Shown piece after piece: positions 1-9,168 of a DNA stretch of 64,000 bases. Position numbers and translations under genes: made by a program. Within the stretch, counting starts at the first letter, position 1. The number at the start of each line of letters is the position of its first letter. The stretch is from Chryseosolibacter indicum (lineage in GTDB: Bacteria > Bacteroidota > Bacteroidia > Cytophagales > Cyclobacteriaceae). Under the pieces are notes generated by a model that saw only the letters and a list, made by a program, of their open reading frames with translations, made no database searches and was not told where the DNA came from. The stretch spans positions 1-64,000 of the forward strand of contig NZ_JAHESD010000022.1 in NCBI RefSeq assembly GCF_018598585.1, in the 5' to 3' direction.

Positions 1-972
1 CGGCATATTTCCACCTTTCTTTAAAGCTTCAAAAGATAATGCAAGATTACGAAAAGTTTCGGTATCAGGTTTTTCAAAGGTAAGCGACGGGTAGCTGGCA
101 AAATCAAAACGAGGGAAAGCTGATTTAAGCCTTTCGGGAAAAGTAAGCGCGAACTGTATTGGCAAACGCATATCCGGCAGGCCCATTTGTGCCTTTATTG
201 ATCCATCTTGAAATTGAACCATTGAATGGATGATAGACTGCGGATGCACAATTACTTCTATCTGTGACACATCCAATCCAAACAACCACTTTGCTTCTAT
301 CACTTCGAGTCCCTTATTCATTAAGCTGGCTGAATCGATGGTGATTTTGGCACCCATGCTCCAGTTCGGGTGCTTTAACGCCTGTGCCTTTGTTACGCCT
401 TGCAACTCCTTTAACGTTCTGCCCCTGAAAGGTCCCCCTGACGCTGTCAGAATGATTTTCTCAATTGGGTTGTGAAACTCACCAACAATGCATTGAAAGA
501 TAGCCGAATGTTCAGAATCAACAGGAAAGATATTGACACCTTTTGCTCTTGCCAGTTTGGTGATGTATTCACCAGCAACGACCAGTGTTTCTTTATTGGC
601 CAGCGCAATTGTTTTACCGGCTTCAATAGCTTTGATAGTAGGCTTTAGGCCAGAATAACCAACAAGGGCTGTGAGTACAAGATCAATGGTGTCCATCTGC
701 GCAACTGATGCGAGGGCATTTTCTCCTGCAAATACTTTGATATCGTGGTTAATGAGACTCTCCTTAACAAGATTATAGTGACTCTCATTGGTGATCACAA
801 CAGCGTTCGGCTGAAACTGTCTGGCCTGCTCAATTAAAAGCGCTGCATTATTCTGTGCTGTAAGTACTTCTACCTCAAACTGATCAGGATGTGATGCAAT
901 TACTTCAAGTGCCTGTTTACCAATTGAACCTGTTGAACCAAAAATGGCTACCCTTTTTCTCTGTGAAGTCAA
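1..972 (-). CDS. dxr: 1-deoxy-D-xylulose 5-phosphate reductoisomerase, C-terminus cut by window edge
   Basis: Dxr makes 2-C-methyl-D-erythritol 4-phosphate from DXP with NADPH, the second step of the non-mevalonate isoprenoid pathway, in the cytosol. I translated the minus strand and read an open frame of 324 codons to the window edge. The N-terminal NADPH motif GSTGSIG, the LANKETLV segment, the VDSEHSAIFQ metal-binding motif, the TASGGPFRG loop and the KHPNWSMGAKITIDSASLMNKG signature are all present. The family is about 385-400 residues, so some 60-75 residues lie outside the window. No ATG is available; TTG at 972 (TTG-ACT-TCA) is the best start, with ATT immediately before it as the alternative. 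It lies 41 bp downstream of mutB on the same strand and may be co-transcribed. Confidence 0.95.
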   Translation of the reverse strand, partial: MTSQRKRVAIFGSTGSIGKQALEVIASHPDQFEVEVLTAQNNAALLIEQARQFQPNAVVITNESHYNLVKESLINHDIKVFAGENALASVAQMDTIDLVLTALVGYSGLKPTIKAIEAGKTIALANKETLVVAGEYITKLARAKGVNIFPVDSEHSAIFQCIVGEFHNPIEKIILTASGGPFRGRTLKELQGVTKAQALKHPNWSMGAKITIDSASLMNKGLEVIEAKWLFGLDVSQIEVIVHPQSIIHSMVQFQDGSIKAQMGLPDMRLPIQFALTFPERLKSAFPRFDFASYPSLTFEKPDTETFRNLALSFEALKKGGNMP

Positions 973-1013
973 AATGAACGAATTACTTCTTAATATTTAA
1001 AATTAGAACATCA

Positions 1014-3143
1014 TTAGGAATAGATGAACTTCTTCAAAATTTCTTTTGCAGCGTCTGTAATGATAGTTCCGGGTCCAAAAATAAAAGAAGCGCCGGACTT
1101 ATATAAATAATCATAATCTTGTTGAGGAATAACACCCCCCGCAACTACTACAATATCTTCACGTCCTATCTTTTTTAGTTCGGCAATTAACTCAGGTACG
1201 AGCGTTTTATGACCGCCAGCAAGGCTCGAGGCTCCAATAATGTGAACATCGTTTTCAGCGGCCTGCATAGCAACCTCTTCGGGAGTTTGAAATAATGGAC
1301 CGATATCTACATCAAAACCTAAATCGGCAAAACTTGTTGCAATTACTTTGGCTCCCCTGTCATGACCGTCTTGCCCCATCTTGGCAATAAGTATTCTTGG
1401 TCTTCTTCCTTCCAGGTCTGCAAATTGATCAGAAAGCTTTCTCGCTTCTTCAAAAGCACTTTCGTTTTTCATCTCCCCTGAATATACGCCTGAAATAGAT
1501 TTGATTGTAGCCTTATACCTTCCAAAGGCCTTTTCCATTGCAGAGGAAATCTCACCCAATGTTGCACGCTCACGTGCTGCATTAACGGAAAGTTCCAGAA
1601 GATTTCCTTGTCCTGATTCGGCACTTTGGAGAATTGCCTGCAAAGCCATCTGAACTTTATCGGCATCACGTTCGCGCTTCAATTGTTCAAGTCGCGCTAT
1701 TTGTTCCTGACGTACTGCAGTATTATCAACCTCTAATATTTCAAAGTCAGGCTTTTCATCCGTACGGTATTTGTTAACACCTACAATCACATCCTTACCA
1801 GAATCTATTCTCGCCTGCTTTGCTGCTGCAGCCTGTTCTATTCGCATCTTCGGAATTCCGCTTTCAATGGCTTTTGTCATTCCACCTAGCTGTTCAACCT
1901 CCTCCATAAGCGCCCATGCTTTTTCTATTAAAGATGCAGTAAGCGATTCGATGTAATAAGAGCCAGCTAACGGATCCACTACCTTTGTTATACCTGTTTC
2001 CTTCTCAATATAAAGCTGTGTATTGCGTGCAATCCGTGCTGAGAAATCTGTGGGCAGTGCAATCGCTTCATCGAGCGAATTTGTATGCAAGGATTGAGTA
2101 CCACCTAATATCGCAGCCATTGCTTCAATACAAGTACGGGTTACATTGTTGTAGGGATCTTGCTCAGTAAGACTCCATCCTGAAGTTTGCGAGTGCGTAC
2201 GCAATGCCATCGACTTCGGATTCTTTGGATTGAAATCCTTTACAATCTTGGACCACAGCACACGAGCAGCACGCATTTTTGCAACTTCCATAAAGAAGTT
2301 CATTCCTATTCCCCAGAAGAAGGAAAGCCTTGGCGCAAAATCATCAATATCAATACCTGCCTTAATACCTGTTCTGATATACTCAAGACCATCTGCTAAG
2401 GTATATGCCAGTTCTACATGTGCGGGAGCTCCTGCCTCATGCATGTGATAGCCACTTATACTTATGCTGTTAAACTTCGGCATGTACTGAGAAGTATACC
2501 GAAATATATCCGCTACAATGCGCATAGAAGGTGCAGGCGGATATATGTATGTATTTCTCACCATAAACTCCTTAAGTATATCGTTCTGTATAGTGCCACT
2601 AAGTTGTTTGGGTGATACTCCTTGTTCTTCAGCTGCAACAATATAGAATGCCATAATCGGGATCACTGCACCATTCATTGTCATCGATACAGACATCTTA
2701 TCCAGTGGAATCTGATCAAACAAGATCTTCATATCCAACACAGAGTCAATAGCAACACCAGCCTTACCGACATCGCCTGCAACCCGAGGATGATCTGAAT
2801 CGTAACCTCTATGTGTAGCAAGATCAAAAGCTACTGACAAGCCCCGCTGCCCTGCAGCAAGATTTCTTCTATAAAATGCGTTTGATTCTTTGGCTGTTGA
2901 AAACCCGGCATACTGCCTGATGGTCCATGGCTTTGTCGTATACATGGAAGCGTAAGGTCCGCGTAAAAACGGTGGTATACCTGCACCGTAACCTATATGC
3001 GTAAAAGTTTGAATGTCTTCTTTTGTGTATGAAGGTTTTACATTGATCTTTTCGGGACTCTCCCAACCTGAAGCATTAGAATCGGAATGACTATTTTTAT
3101 TTAAAGGAAATTGATTGTATCGAATATTAGAGAAATCAGGCAT
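1014..3143 (-). CDS. mutB: methylmalonyl-CoA mutase, large (catalytic) subunit
   Basis: Adenosylcobalamin-dependent isomerisation of (R)-methylmalonyl-CoA and succinyl-CoA, linking propionate and branched-chain catabolism to the TCA cycle; cytosolic heterodimer with the next gene. The 709-residue product has the TIM-barrel catalytic domain ([31 protein letters not shown], the [11 protein letters not shown] and YHMHEAGAP motifs) followed by a C-terminal cobalamin-binding domain from about residue 580. That domain carries [10 protein letters not shown] with the cobalt-ligating His near residue 594 and a [12 protein letters not shown] segment. Length and motifs are complete for the family. Four bases separate it from the small-subunit gene upstream, so the two are translationally linked. 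Confidence 0.97.
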   Translation of the reverse strand: MPDFSNIRYNQFPLNKNSHSDSNASGWESPEKINVKPSYTKEDIQTFTHIGYGAGIPPFLRGPYASMYTTKPWTIRQYAGFSTAKESNAFYRRNLAAGQRGLSVAFDLATHRGYDSDHPRVAGDVGKAGVAIDSVLDMKILFDQIPLDKMSVSMTMNGAVIPIMAFYIVAAEEQGVSPKQLSGTIQNDILKEFMVRNTYIYPPAPSMRIVADIFRYTSQYMPKFNSISISGYHMHEAGAPAHVELAYTLADGLEYIRTGIKAGIDIDDFAPRLSFFWGIGMNFFMEVAKMRAARVLWSKIVKDFNPKNPKSMALRTHSQTSGWSLTEQDPYNNVTRTCIEAMAAILGGTQSLHTNSLDEAIALPTDFSARIARNTQLYIEKETGITKVVDPLAGSYYIESLTASLIEKAWALMEEVEQLGGMTKAIESGIPKMRIEQAAAAKQARIDSGKDVIVGVNKYRTDEKPDFEILEVDNTAVRQEQIARLEQLKRERDADKVQMALQAILQSAESGQGNLLELSVNAARERATLGEISSAMEKAFGRYKATIKSISGVYSGEMKNESAFEEARKLSDQFADLEGRRPRILIAKMGQDGHDRGAKVIATSFADLGFDVDIGPLFQTPEEVAMQAAENDVHIIGASSLAGGHKTLVPELIAELKKIGREDIVVVAGGVIPQQDYDYLYKSGASFIFGPGTIITDAAKEILKKFIYS

Positions 3144-3147
3144 GTTG

Positions 3148-4257
3148 TTATTTCTGTTTAGTCTTAAATAAATCCCAGGCCTTTTCAGCCAACTGGTTTA
3201 CCATTGATTCAATTACATATGCTCCTGCCAATGGATCTTCAACTTTATCAAAATGAGATTCTTCGCGAAGGATATTAGATACATTTCGCGCTATCCTATC
3301 CATCATCGAGTTGTTTTCATCCTGAGGATAGACAGATAGTGAATCACAACCTCCAATAATTGATGCCATTGCACTAGTCGTTCCTCTCAACATATTTTCG
3401 TGGGGACTTAACTTTTCGTTTGACCATGCTTCAACACGCGCGTGTATATGAAGATCATTAAAGTTATAGCTATTCACCTTATAAACATTTGCAATCTGGA
3501 ACCATAACATACGCAGTGCTTTTAACTTGCTAATCTCGATCAGGAAGTTGGTATGGATAGGTAATGAAAAAGAAATTCTTGAAAATGCTTTTACGCGCTC
3601 ATCTCCCTGGGACTTCTCAAGTTGCTTTACACCTGCCAGCAGTGCTTCTGATATTTCATTAACAGGCGTTGATGAATTTACAATACAACCAAGGTAGTTG
3701 AAGTTTCTTAGACTTCCTGATGAGATAGCATCGTCTATATTCTTCCAAAAAAAGCTTCCTTTAATACTTTTCTGATCGATGTTATGTTTTACGACATGAT
3801 TGATGAAGGCATTTGAAACGTCTGCAGTGGCATTGATAAAGGAAATTGCACAGTAGGGCAGCTCTATATCTTTTAATAAAATTTCTAAATCAATGGAAGA
3901 TAATGAATTGAAGTCGAAAACAATTCCATCTGCACCATTCTTCAGATGCTGCAGGGCTTTTTGATTTGCGGCAATTAAACTAACAACATGAATTACAGGT
4001 GTGTTAAACCATGTTCTGTTACCTAAAAAATCTTTATTTAAAGGAGAGCGATGAAACTCAGATACTTCTGTGTGTTGTGTAGTTGTTTTATCATAATAAG
4101 GTAAGTATTCTATATTATCGGGATCTTTCCATTTTAATTCCTGGAAAGGTTCTTTTCCGTCTAATTCAGATGTTGCGACTCTTTTCCATTCATTTACATC
4201 AGAAACAGAGAAAGTGTCACTTAAAAGTTTCTGAATGTCAGTTTCCTTCATAAACAA
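3148..4257 (-). CDS. mutA: methylmalonyl-CoA mutase, small subunit, short form
   Basis: Non-catalytic partner of the mutase. At 369 residues it matches only the TIM-barrel part of the family: [16 protein letters not shown] near the N-terminus, [49 protein letters not shown], and a terminal [23 protein letters not shown] segment. Classical small subunits run past 600 residues and end in a degenerate B12-like domain; here that part is absent. There is no remnant to find, because the stop codon sits 4 bp before mutB starts. Shorter small subunits do occur in Bacteroidota, so I read this as a lineage form rather than damage. The start is the first ATG-containing choice; MKETD two codons in is an alternative. 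Confidence 0.93.
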   Translation of the reverse strand: MFMKETDIQKLLSDTFSVSDVNEWKRVATSELDGKEPFQELKWKDPDNIEYLPYYDKTTTQHTEVSEFHRSPLNKDFLGNRTWFNTPVIHVVSLIAANQKALQHLKNGADGIVFDFNSLSSIDLEILLKDIELPYCAISFINATADVSNAFINHVVKHNIDQKSIKGSFFWKNIDDAISSGSLRNFNYLGCIVNSSTPVNEISEALLAGVKQLEKSQGDERVKAFSRISFSLPIHTNFLIEISKLKALRMLWFQIANVYKVNSYNFNDLHIHARVEAWSNEKLSPHENMLRGTTSAMASIIGGCDSLSVYPQDENNSMMDRIARNVSNILREESHFDKVEDPLAGAYVIESMVNQLAEKAWDLFKTKQK

Positions 4258-4444
4258 TCATTTTATTTCAATTTTAACTTAAGATTCTATCATTCATTTG
4301 CATTTAGAAATAAAAATTTCAGTAGCAAATTTTTTTCTTAAAAATCAAGAGGTCTTTACCTTGTTTTCGTAAGCTCTTTTTTTACATCTTTGTCTCCCCT
4401 TCCCAGTTGGGAAACATAAAACCCCTAACAAATCAGAGCTATAA

Positions 4445-5878
4445 ATGGAAGTAAGCTGCGGCACAGTATGGAACGATTGTCTTGAAGTAATCAAAGAAAA
4501 TATTGATTCAGAAAACTTCAATACGTGGTTTAAACCCATTGTTCCTTTACGTGTTGATGGTGATGTACTTACTATCCAGGTACCTTCACAGTTTTTTTAC
4601 GAATGGCTTGAAGATAATTACGTTCCGGTTCTAAAGAAAGCAATTCATACCGTTCTGGGTGCCACTGGCCGCCTGGAATACTCAGTAGTAGTTGATAGCG
4701 GGAACAGGCAAGCTCCTCCGGTTGCTGTAAATTATCCTGCAAATACTGTTGCTTCGCAAACAAGAAGAAGTAACATTAACAATAACGGTTTTACCTCTGA
4801 CGAGTATTCTCCTTTTACTTTTAAAGCGCTAAATCCTCAAACCGTCAATTCGCGGTTAAATCATAGTTATACGTTTGATAACTTTGTTGAAGGTGATTGT
4901 AACCGGCTAGCAAGATCTGCTGGTTTGGCCGTAGCAAAGAAACCGGGCGTTACCTCGTTTAATCCTTTGATGCTTTACGGGGGTGTAGGTGTGGGTAAAA
5001 CCCACCTCGTGCAGGCGATCGGCAATGAAATCAAGAATAACATGCCATCTAAAGTGGTATTGTACGTTGATCAGAATGATTTTACCAGCCAATTCCTCAA
5101 TGCACTTCAAAATCACAAGCTACAGGACTTCCAGAACTTTTATCTGCAAGTCGATCTTTTAATTCTTGACGACGTACAGTTTCTCGCCGGCAGGGAAAAG
5201 ACACAGGAGATGTTCTTCCATATCTTTAACCAGCTGCACCAATCGGGCAAGCAAATTATTATGACAAGCGATTGCCCTCCAAGAGACCTTAAAGGCTTCC
5301 AAGAGAGATTGTTATCAAGATTTAAGTGGGGACTAACAGCTGATTTACAGGAGCCTGATTTTGAAACGAAGCTTGCTATTATAAACCGTAAAATGCAGGC
5401 AGATGGTATTGAGATTCCTACAGAGGTTGCTGAATATCTTGCTTATAGCGTTGATACGAACTTACGAGACATGGAAGGAGTATTAAACTCTCTTATCTTC
5501 CATGCTACACTTCTTAAAAAAGAAATTGATCTTGACCTTGCTAAAGAGGTTCTCAAGAACATTATCAAGGAAATTCAGTCTGATGTAAGCGTTGACTTTA
5601 TTCAAAAAACAGTTGCAGAATTCTTCAAGGTAGATCTTGAAGCAATGAAAGGTAAAGTTAAAAAACGGGAAATCGTTATACCACGCCAGGTTGCAATGTA
5701 TTTCTGTAAGCGCTATACGCAATTGACACTCGCACTTATCGGAGAGAATTTTGGTGGCCGTGACCACTCAACAGTAATACACGCGCTAGAATCTGTTGAA
5801 GACATGATGAAGACCGATGCTAATTTTAAATCGTCTGTAGACGAGCTTGGCAAAAAGCTTAAGTTAAGAGTGGCTTAA
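4445..5878 (+). CDS. dnaA: chromosomal replication initiator protein DnaA
   Basis: Binds DnaA boxes and melts oriC. The 477-residue protein has the usual four domains: an N-terminal DnaB-interaction domain (residues 1-90), a variable linker, an AAA+ ATPase core and a DNA-binding helix-turn-helix. In the core, YGGVGVGKTHL (about 178-188) is Walker A and LLILDDVQFLAGREKTQ (about 238-254) is Walker B. LLSRFKWGLTADL is sensor/box VII. The C-terminal signature GGRDHSTVIHALE is intact. ATG at 4445 gives the standard length. It is divergent from mutA across 187 bp in which I find no TTATNCACA boxes, so the origin does not seem to be directly upstream. Confidence 0.98.
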   Translation: MEVSCGTVWNDCLEVIKENIDSENFNTWFKPIVPLRVDGDVLTIQVPSQFFYEWLEDNYVPVLKKAIHTVLGATGRLEYSVVVDSGNRQAPPVAVNYPANTVASQTRRSNINNNGFTSDEYSPFTFKALNPQTVNSRLNHSYTFDNFVEGDCNRLARSAGLAVAKKPGVTSFNPLMLYGGVGVGKTHLVQAIGNEIKNNMPSKVVLYVDQNDFTSQFLNALQNHKLQDFQNFYLQVDLLILDDVQFLAGREKTQEMFFHIFNQLHQSGKQIIMTSDCPPRDLKGFQERLLSRFKWGLTADLQEPDFETKLAIINRKMQADGIEIPTEVAEYLAYSVDTNLRDMEGVLNSLIFHATLLKKEIDLDLAKEVLKNIIKEIQSDVSVDFIQKTVAEFFKVDLEAMKGKVKKREIVIPRQVAMYFCKRYTQLTLALIGENFGGRDHSTVIHALESVEDMMKTDANFKSSVDELGKKLKLRVA

Positions 5879-5928
5879 TGCCTGATACTACCAGAATCTT
5901 ATATACCGATTCAGCTCGGTACATAAAT

Positions 5929-5962
5929 AAAAAAGACAGAATCTTTTGATCCTGTCTTTTTT
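5929..5962. terminator. bidirectional intrinsic terminator between dnaA and the Deg protease
   Basis: An 11-bp stem (AAAAAAGACAG with CTGTCTTTTTT) is extended by ATC/GAT after one mismatch, with a TTTT loop. There is a T-run on each strand. It sits between convergent genes ending at 5878 and 5982 and can serve both. Confidence 0.85.
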
Positions 5963-5981
5963 ATTTAATCAGGCTTATTTC

Positions 5982-7427
5982 CTACCTGATTACAAAAGGG
6001 ATTTCTATCTGCTGTCTCGAACTATTAATTCCATATAAGGATCCCTGCCCTTTAAAATTGTCGAAGAAGTTGATTACATCTTTCGGATCTTTAACACGTT
6101 CTCTGTTAATATAGAGTATGGTAAAGTTTTCGGGCACACCGATCTTCTTAAGCACACTATTGTTCTTAATTTGAAAGACTTTTACGCCATATTCATTCGC
6201 TTCAAACTGAGCCCCTATTTTCGAATCGCTGTAGATCTGGCGTTTGATAACTTCTGTTGTTCCGATTCTGTTAACAAGCGTAACATTGGTTGTAGAAGTC
6301 TTTCCATTGCGAATGTATGTTACACTGATTTTATCACCCGGGTAATGGTAACTTAATTCCTCCTCAAATGCACTTTGTGTGTTGATATCGAGATCATTAA
6401 CTTTTACAATAATATCACCCAGCTTCAAACCTGCTTTTAACGCTGGTCCTTCTTTATCCAAACGTTCGAGAAGCACGCCGTTGAACTTTTTAACATCTGT
6501 ATTCAAGTCATATTTCTTCGCACTTTCATAGTCGTACTCTACAACACTTCCTCCAAATACTGCCTTCTGTACGATTCCATATTTCACAAGATCATCAAAT
6601 ACCTTTTTAGCAATATCGACAGGTACTGCGAAAGCATATCCGGTATAAGAACCTGTTCGGGAGAGAATTGCAGTATTTATACCGATAAGTTCTCCGCTTT
6701 TGTTAACAAGCGCACCACCGGAATTACCCGGATTAATTGCGGCATCTGTCTGAATAAATGACTCAAGGGGAAATTTGTCTTCCAGAATTCCTATCCTTCT
6801 ACCTTTGGCACTTACAATACCTGCTGTTACGGTTGATGCAAGAGAGAAAGGATTTCCTACAGCGACAACCCACTCCCCTACCTGGACATTTTTAGAGCTA
6901 CCTAGAGAAATAGCGGGAAGACTATTTTCATCTATTTTTATTACAGCAAGATCTGACGACGGGTCAGTACCAATAAGTTGCGCAGGATAGGTTCGCTTAT
7001 TATAATTTACTTCAATTCGTTCAGCTGAAGCTACAACGTGGTTATTTGTGATAATATACCCATCGGAAGTAAAGATTACACCAGAGCCACTGCTTACCTG
7101 AGTTTGCCTTCCGCTCCCACGTTCGAAGAACCAATCCCAATAAGAATAAGAGACACCTTCTGAAATGCTGTTAATATAAACAACACTTTGTGTAGCTTTT
7201 GCCGCCGCTGCACTAAAATCTACAGCAGGGTCTGCTGATGCACCTGAGGAGGTGGCGCTGGATGCTGCAGGAACATACACGGATGGAGAATCGTATCGTA
7301 CAGCCCTGAACTGTTCTCCGGGCTGATTTTGTTGAATGGATGGCTTTATCAGGTAATAATAACCCGTATACGAACCACCTAGTCCTGCGAGGAAACCTAT
7401 TACTATAATCTTTAACGTGTTCTTCAT
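5982..7427 (-). CDS. Deg/HtrA-family trypsin-like serine protease with two PDZ domains
   Basis: Periplasmic protein quality-control protease. The N-terminus has one hydrophobic anchor or uncleaved signal (about residues 5-27) and a Ser/Ala-rich linker. The trypsin-like domain holds the full triad: His130 (ITNNHVVA), Asp159 (SSDLAVI) and Ser236 (INPGNSGGAL). It is followed by a PDZ domain around 305-385 (LLERLDKEGPALKAGLKLGD) and a less conserved second one to the C-terminus. The 481-residue length is normal for DegP/DegQ. It is monocistronic, convergent with dnaA, and divergent from the GH3 gene with about 100 bp between. DegP, DegQ and DegS types cannot be told apart by eye. Confidence 0.93.
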   Translation of the reverse strand: MKNTLKIIVIGFLAGLGGSYTGYYYLIKPSIQQNQPGEQFRAVRYDSPSVYVPAASSATSSGASADPAVDFSAAAAKATQSVVYINSISEGVSYSYWDWFFERGSGRQTQVSSGSGVIFTSDGYIITNNHVVASAERIEVNYNKRTYPAQLIGTDPSSDLAVIKIDENSLPAISLGSSKNVQVGEWVVAVGNPFSLASTVTAGIVSAKGRRIGILEDKFPLESFIQTDAAINPGNSGGALVNKSGELIGINTAILSRTGSYTGYAFAVPVDIAKKVFDDLVKYGIVQKAVFGGSVVEYDYESAKKYDLNTDVKKFNGVLLERLDKEGPALKAGLKLGDIIVKVNDLDINTQSAFEEELSYHYPGDKISVTYIRNGKTSTTNVTLVNRIGTTEVIKRQIYSDSKIGAQFEANEYGVKVFQIKNNSVLKKIGVPENFTILYINRERVKDPKDVINFFDNFKGQGSLYGINSSRQQIEIPFVIR

Positions 7428-7530
7428 AGTACTTTATTCATTATCCGCTAGTGATGTAAAATAACCGACAAAAGTTTTACAGCCATCAAATATAAAACGA
7501 CATTTTTCATTTTGGGTTTAACACATTTTG

Positions 7531-9093
7531 ATGCTCAAAAAATCCGCAGAAATACTAACTCAATATGGTAAAATTCAATTTATCTTGCGCCCTATGGGAA
7601 TACGATCTACCCTTGCCAGACCTTTTGCGGCATACATTGCTTCCTCTACCCGAAAGTGGGCTTCAAACCCGATACCCTTTCAGGAGAAGACTTTTAAACA
7701 TTTGGTTGCCACTGCCAAGAATACTGTTTTTGGAAAGGATCACGGCTTTGATACCATTCGCAGCTACGATGATTTCAAAAAACAAGTTCCCATCCGCGAT
7801 TACGAAGAGCTGAAGCCTTATGTTGAGAAAATACTGGAAGGCAAGCCTGATATTTTGTGGCCAGGTAAACCAGCTTATTTCGCAAAAACTTCTGGAACAA
7901 CATCGGGTACAAAGTACATTCCTATTACAAAAGAATCACTTCCAAATCATATAAACAGTGCGCGTAATGCGCTGTTGAGTTATGTTCATGAAACAGGTAA
8001 TGCCTCCTTTTTAGATGGTGGGTTAATATTTCTTTCAGGAAGTCCTGAACTTGATGAAAAAGGAGGTGTAAAAACCGGAAGGCTATCGGGCATTGTAAAT
8101 CACCATATACCGCAATATTTAAGAACCAATCAAAAGCCAAGTTATACAACAAACTGTATTGAAGATTGGGAACAGAAACTAGATACGATCATTGAGGAGA
8201 CCCTTCATGAGAACATGACCCTTATCTCCGGTATTCCTCCCTGGGTGCAAATGTACTTTGACCGTATCCAAGCAAAGACCGGAAAGAGCATCAAAGATAT
8301 CTTTCCTAACTTTTCAATGTTTGTATATGGTGGTGTAAACTTTGAGCCTTATCGCGCAAAATTGTTTGAAAGCATTGGTAAGAAGATCGATTCCATTGAA
8401 ACCTATCCTGCCAGTGAAGGCTTTATCGCCTATCAAGATTCGCAACGTGAACAGGGGTTATTATTACTTCTTAACAGTGGAATCTTCTTTGAGTTTATTC
8501 CCGCAGAGGAGTATTTCAATGAAAACCCACGCCGATTGAGCATAGGAGAAGTTGAATTAGGTAAGAACTACGCATTGATCATTAACAGCAATGCCGGGCT
8601 GTGGGGCTATTCTATTGGAGACACCATTAAATTTGTCTCTAAAAATCCCTACCGCATTGTTGTAACAGGAAGGATCAAACATTTTATATCTGCTTTCGGA
8701 GAGCATGTTATAGGCGAGGAAGTAGAGAAAGCGATGCAACAAACTATACAGAAGTTACCTGAAACGGAGCTCGTAGAGTTTACTGTAGCGCCGCAGGTAA
8801 CCCCGAGAGAAGGTTTGCCACATCACGAGTGGTTGATTGAATTCTCCAAACCTCCTCACAATCTGGAGGCTTTTGCATCCGAACTTGATAACCAGCTAAG
8901 AGAATTAAATGTTTACTATGACGATCTGATCACGGGGAACATCCTAAGAACATTGAGAATCACCACATTACCAAGAAATGCCTTTATTGATTACATGAAA
9001 TCAATAGGCAAACTTGGCGGTCAAAATAAAGTACCCCGCTTATCTAATGACAGGCGACTTGCAGATGATCTGCACAAGCTTATCTCAAATTAA
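7531..9093 (+). CDS. GH3 (auxin-responsive promoter) family acyl-adenylating enzyme
   Basis: The GH3 family, best known from plants, adenylates a carboxylic acid and joins it to an amino acid; bacterial members are common in Bacteroidota but their substrates are largely unknown. The ATP-binding loop is clear at residues 121-131 (SGTTSGTKYIP), followed by the GGLIFLSGSP segment, YGGVNFEPY, a YPASEGF motif and the C-terminal VVTGRIKHFISAFGEHV hinge typical of the superfamily. Length 520 residues is usual. ATG at 7531 is chosen; a TTG codon directly before it is in frame. The patatin-like gene follows 75 bp later on the same strand. The acyl substrate cannot be inferred. Confidence 0.9.
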   Translation: MLKKSAEILTQYGKIQFILRPMGIRSTLARPFAAYIASSTRKWASNPIPFQEKTFKHLVATAKNTVFGKDHGFDTIRSYDDFKKQVPIRDYEELKPYVEKILEGKPDILWPGKPAYFAKTSGTTSGTKYIPITKESLPNHINSARNALLSYVHETGNASFLDGGLIFLSGSPELDEKGGVKTGRLSGIVNHHIPQYLRTNQKPSYTTNCIEDWEQKLDTIIEETLHENMTLISGIPPWVQMYFDRIQAKTGKSIKDIFPNFSMFVYGGVNFEPYRAKLFESIGKKIDSIETYPASEGFIAYQDSQREQGLLLLLNSGIFFEFIPAEEYFNENPRRLSIGEVELGKNYALIINSNAGLWGYSIGDTIKFVSKNPYRIVVTGRIKHFISAFGEHVIGEEVEKAMQQTIQKLPETELVEFTVAPQVTPREGLPHHEWLIEFSKPPHNLEAFASELDNQLRELNVYYDDLITGNILRTLRITTLPRNAFIDYMKSIGKLGGQNKVPRLSNDRRLADDLHKLISN

Positions 9094-9168
9094 AACGCAC
9101 GTAAGTTATTCTTCTATTACATGTTACTTCAATCCATGAAATAGAATTAACTTATTGTATCATTGTGT

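Noticed and set aside
4258-4444. Possible oriC directly upstream of dnaA
   Set aside because: No TTATNCACA-type DnaA boxes or AT-rich 13-mers beyond ordinary AT content were seen in this 187-bp spacer.
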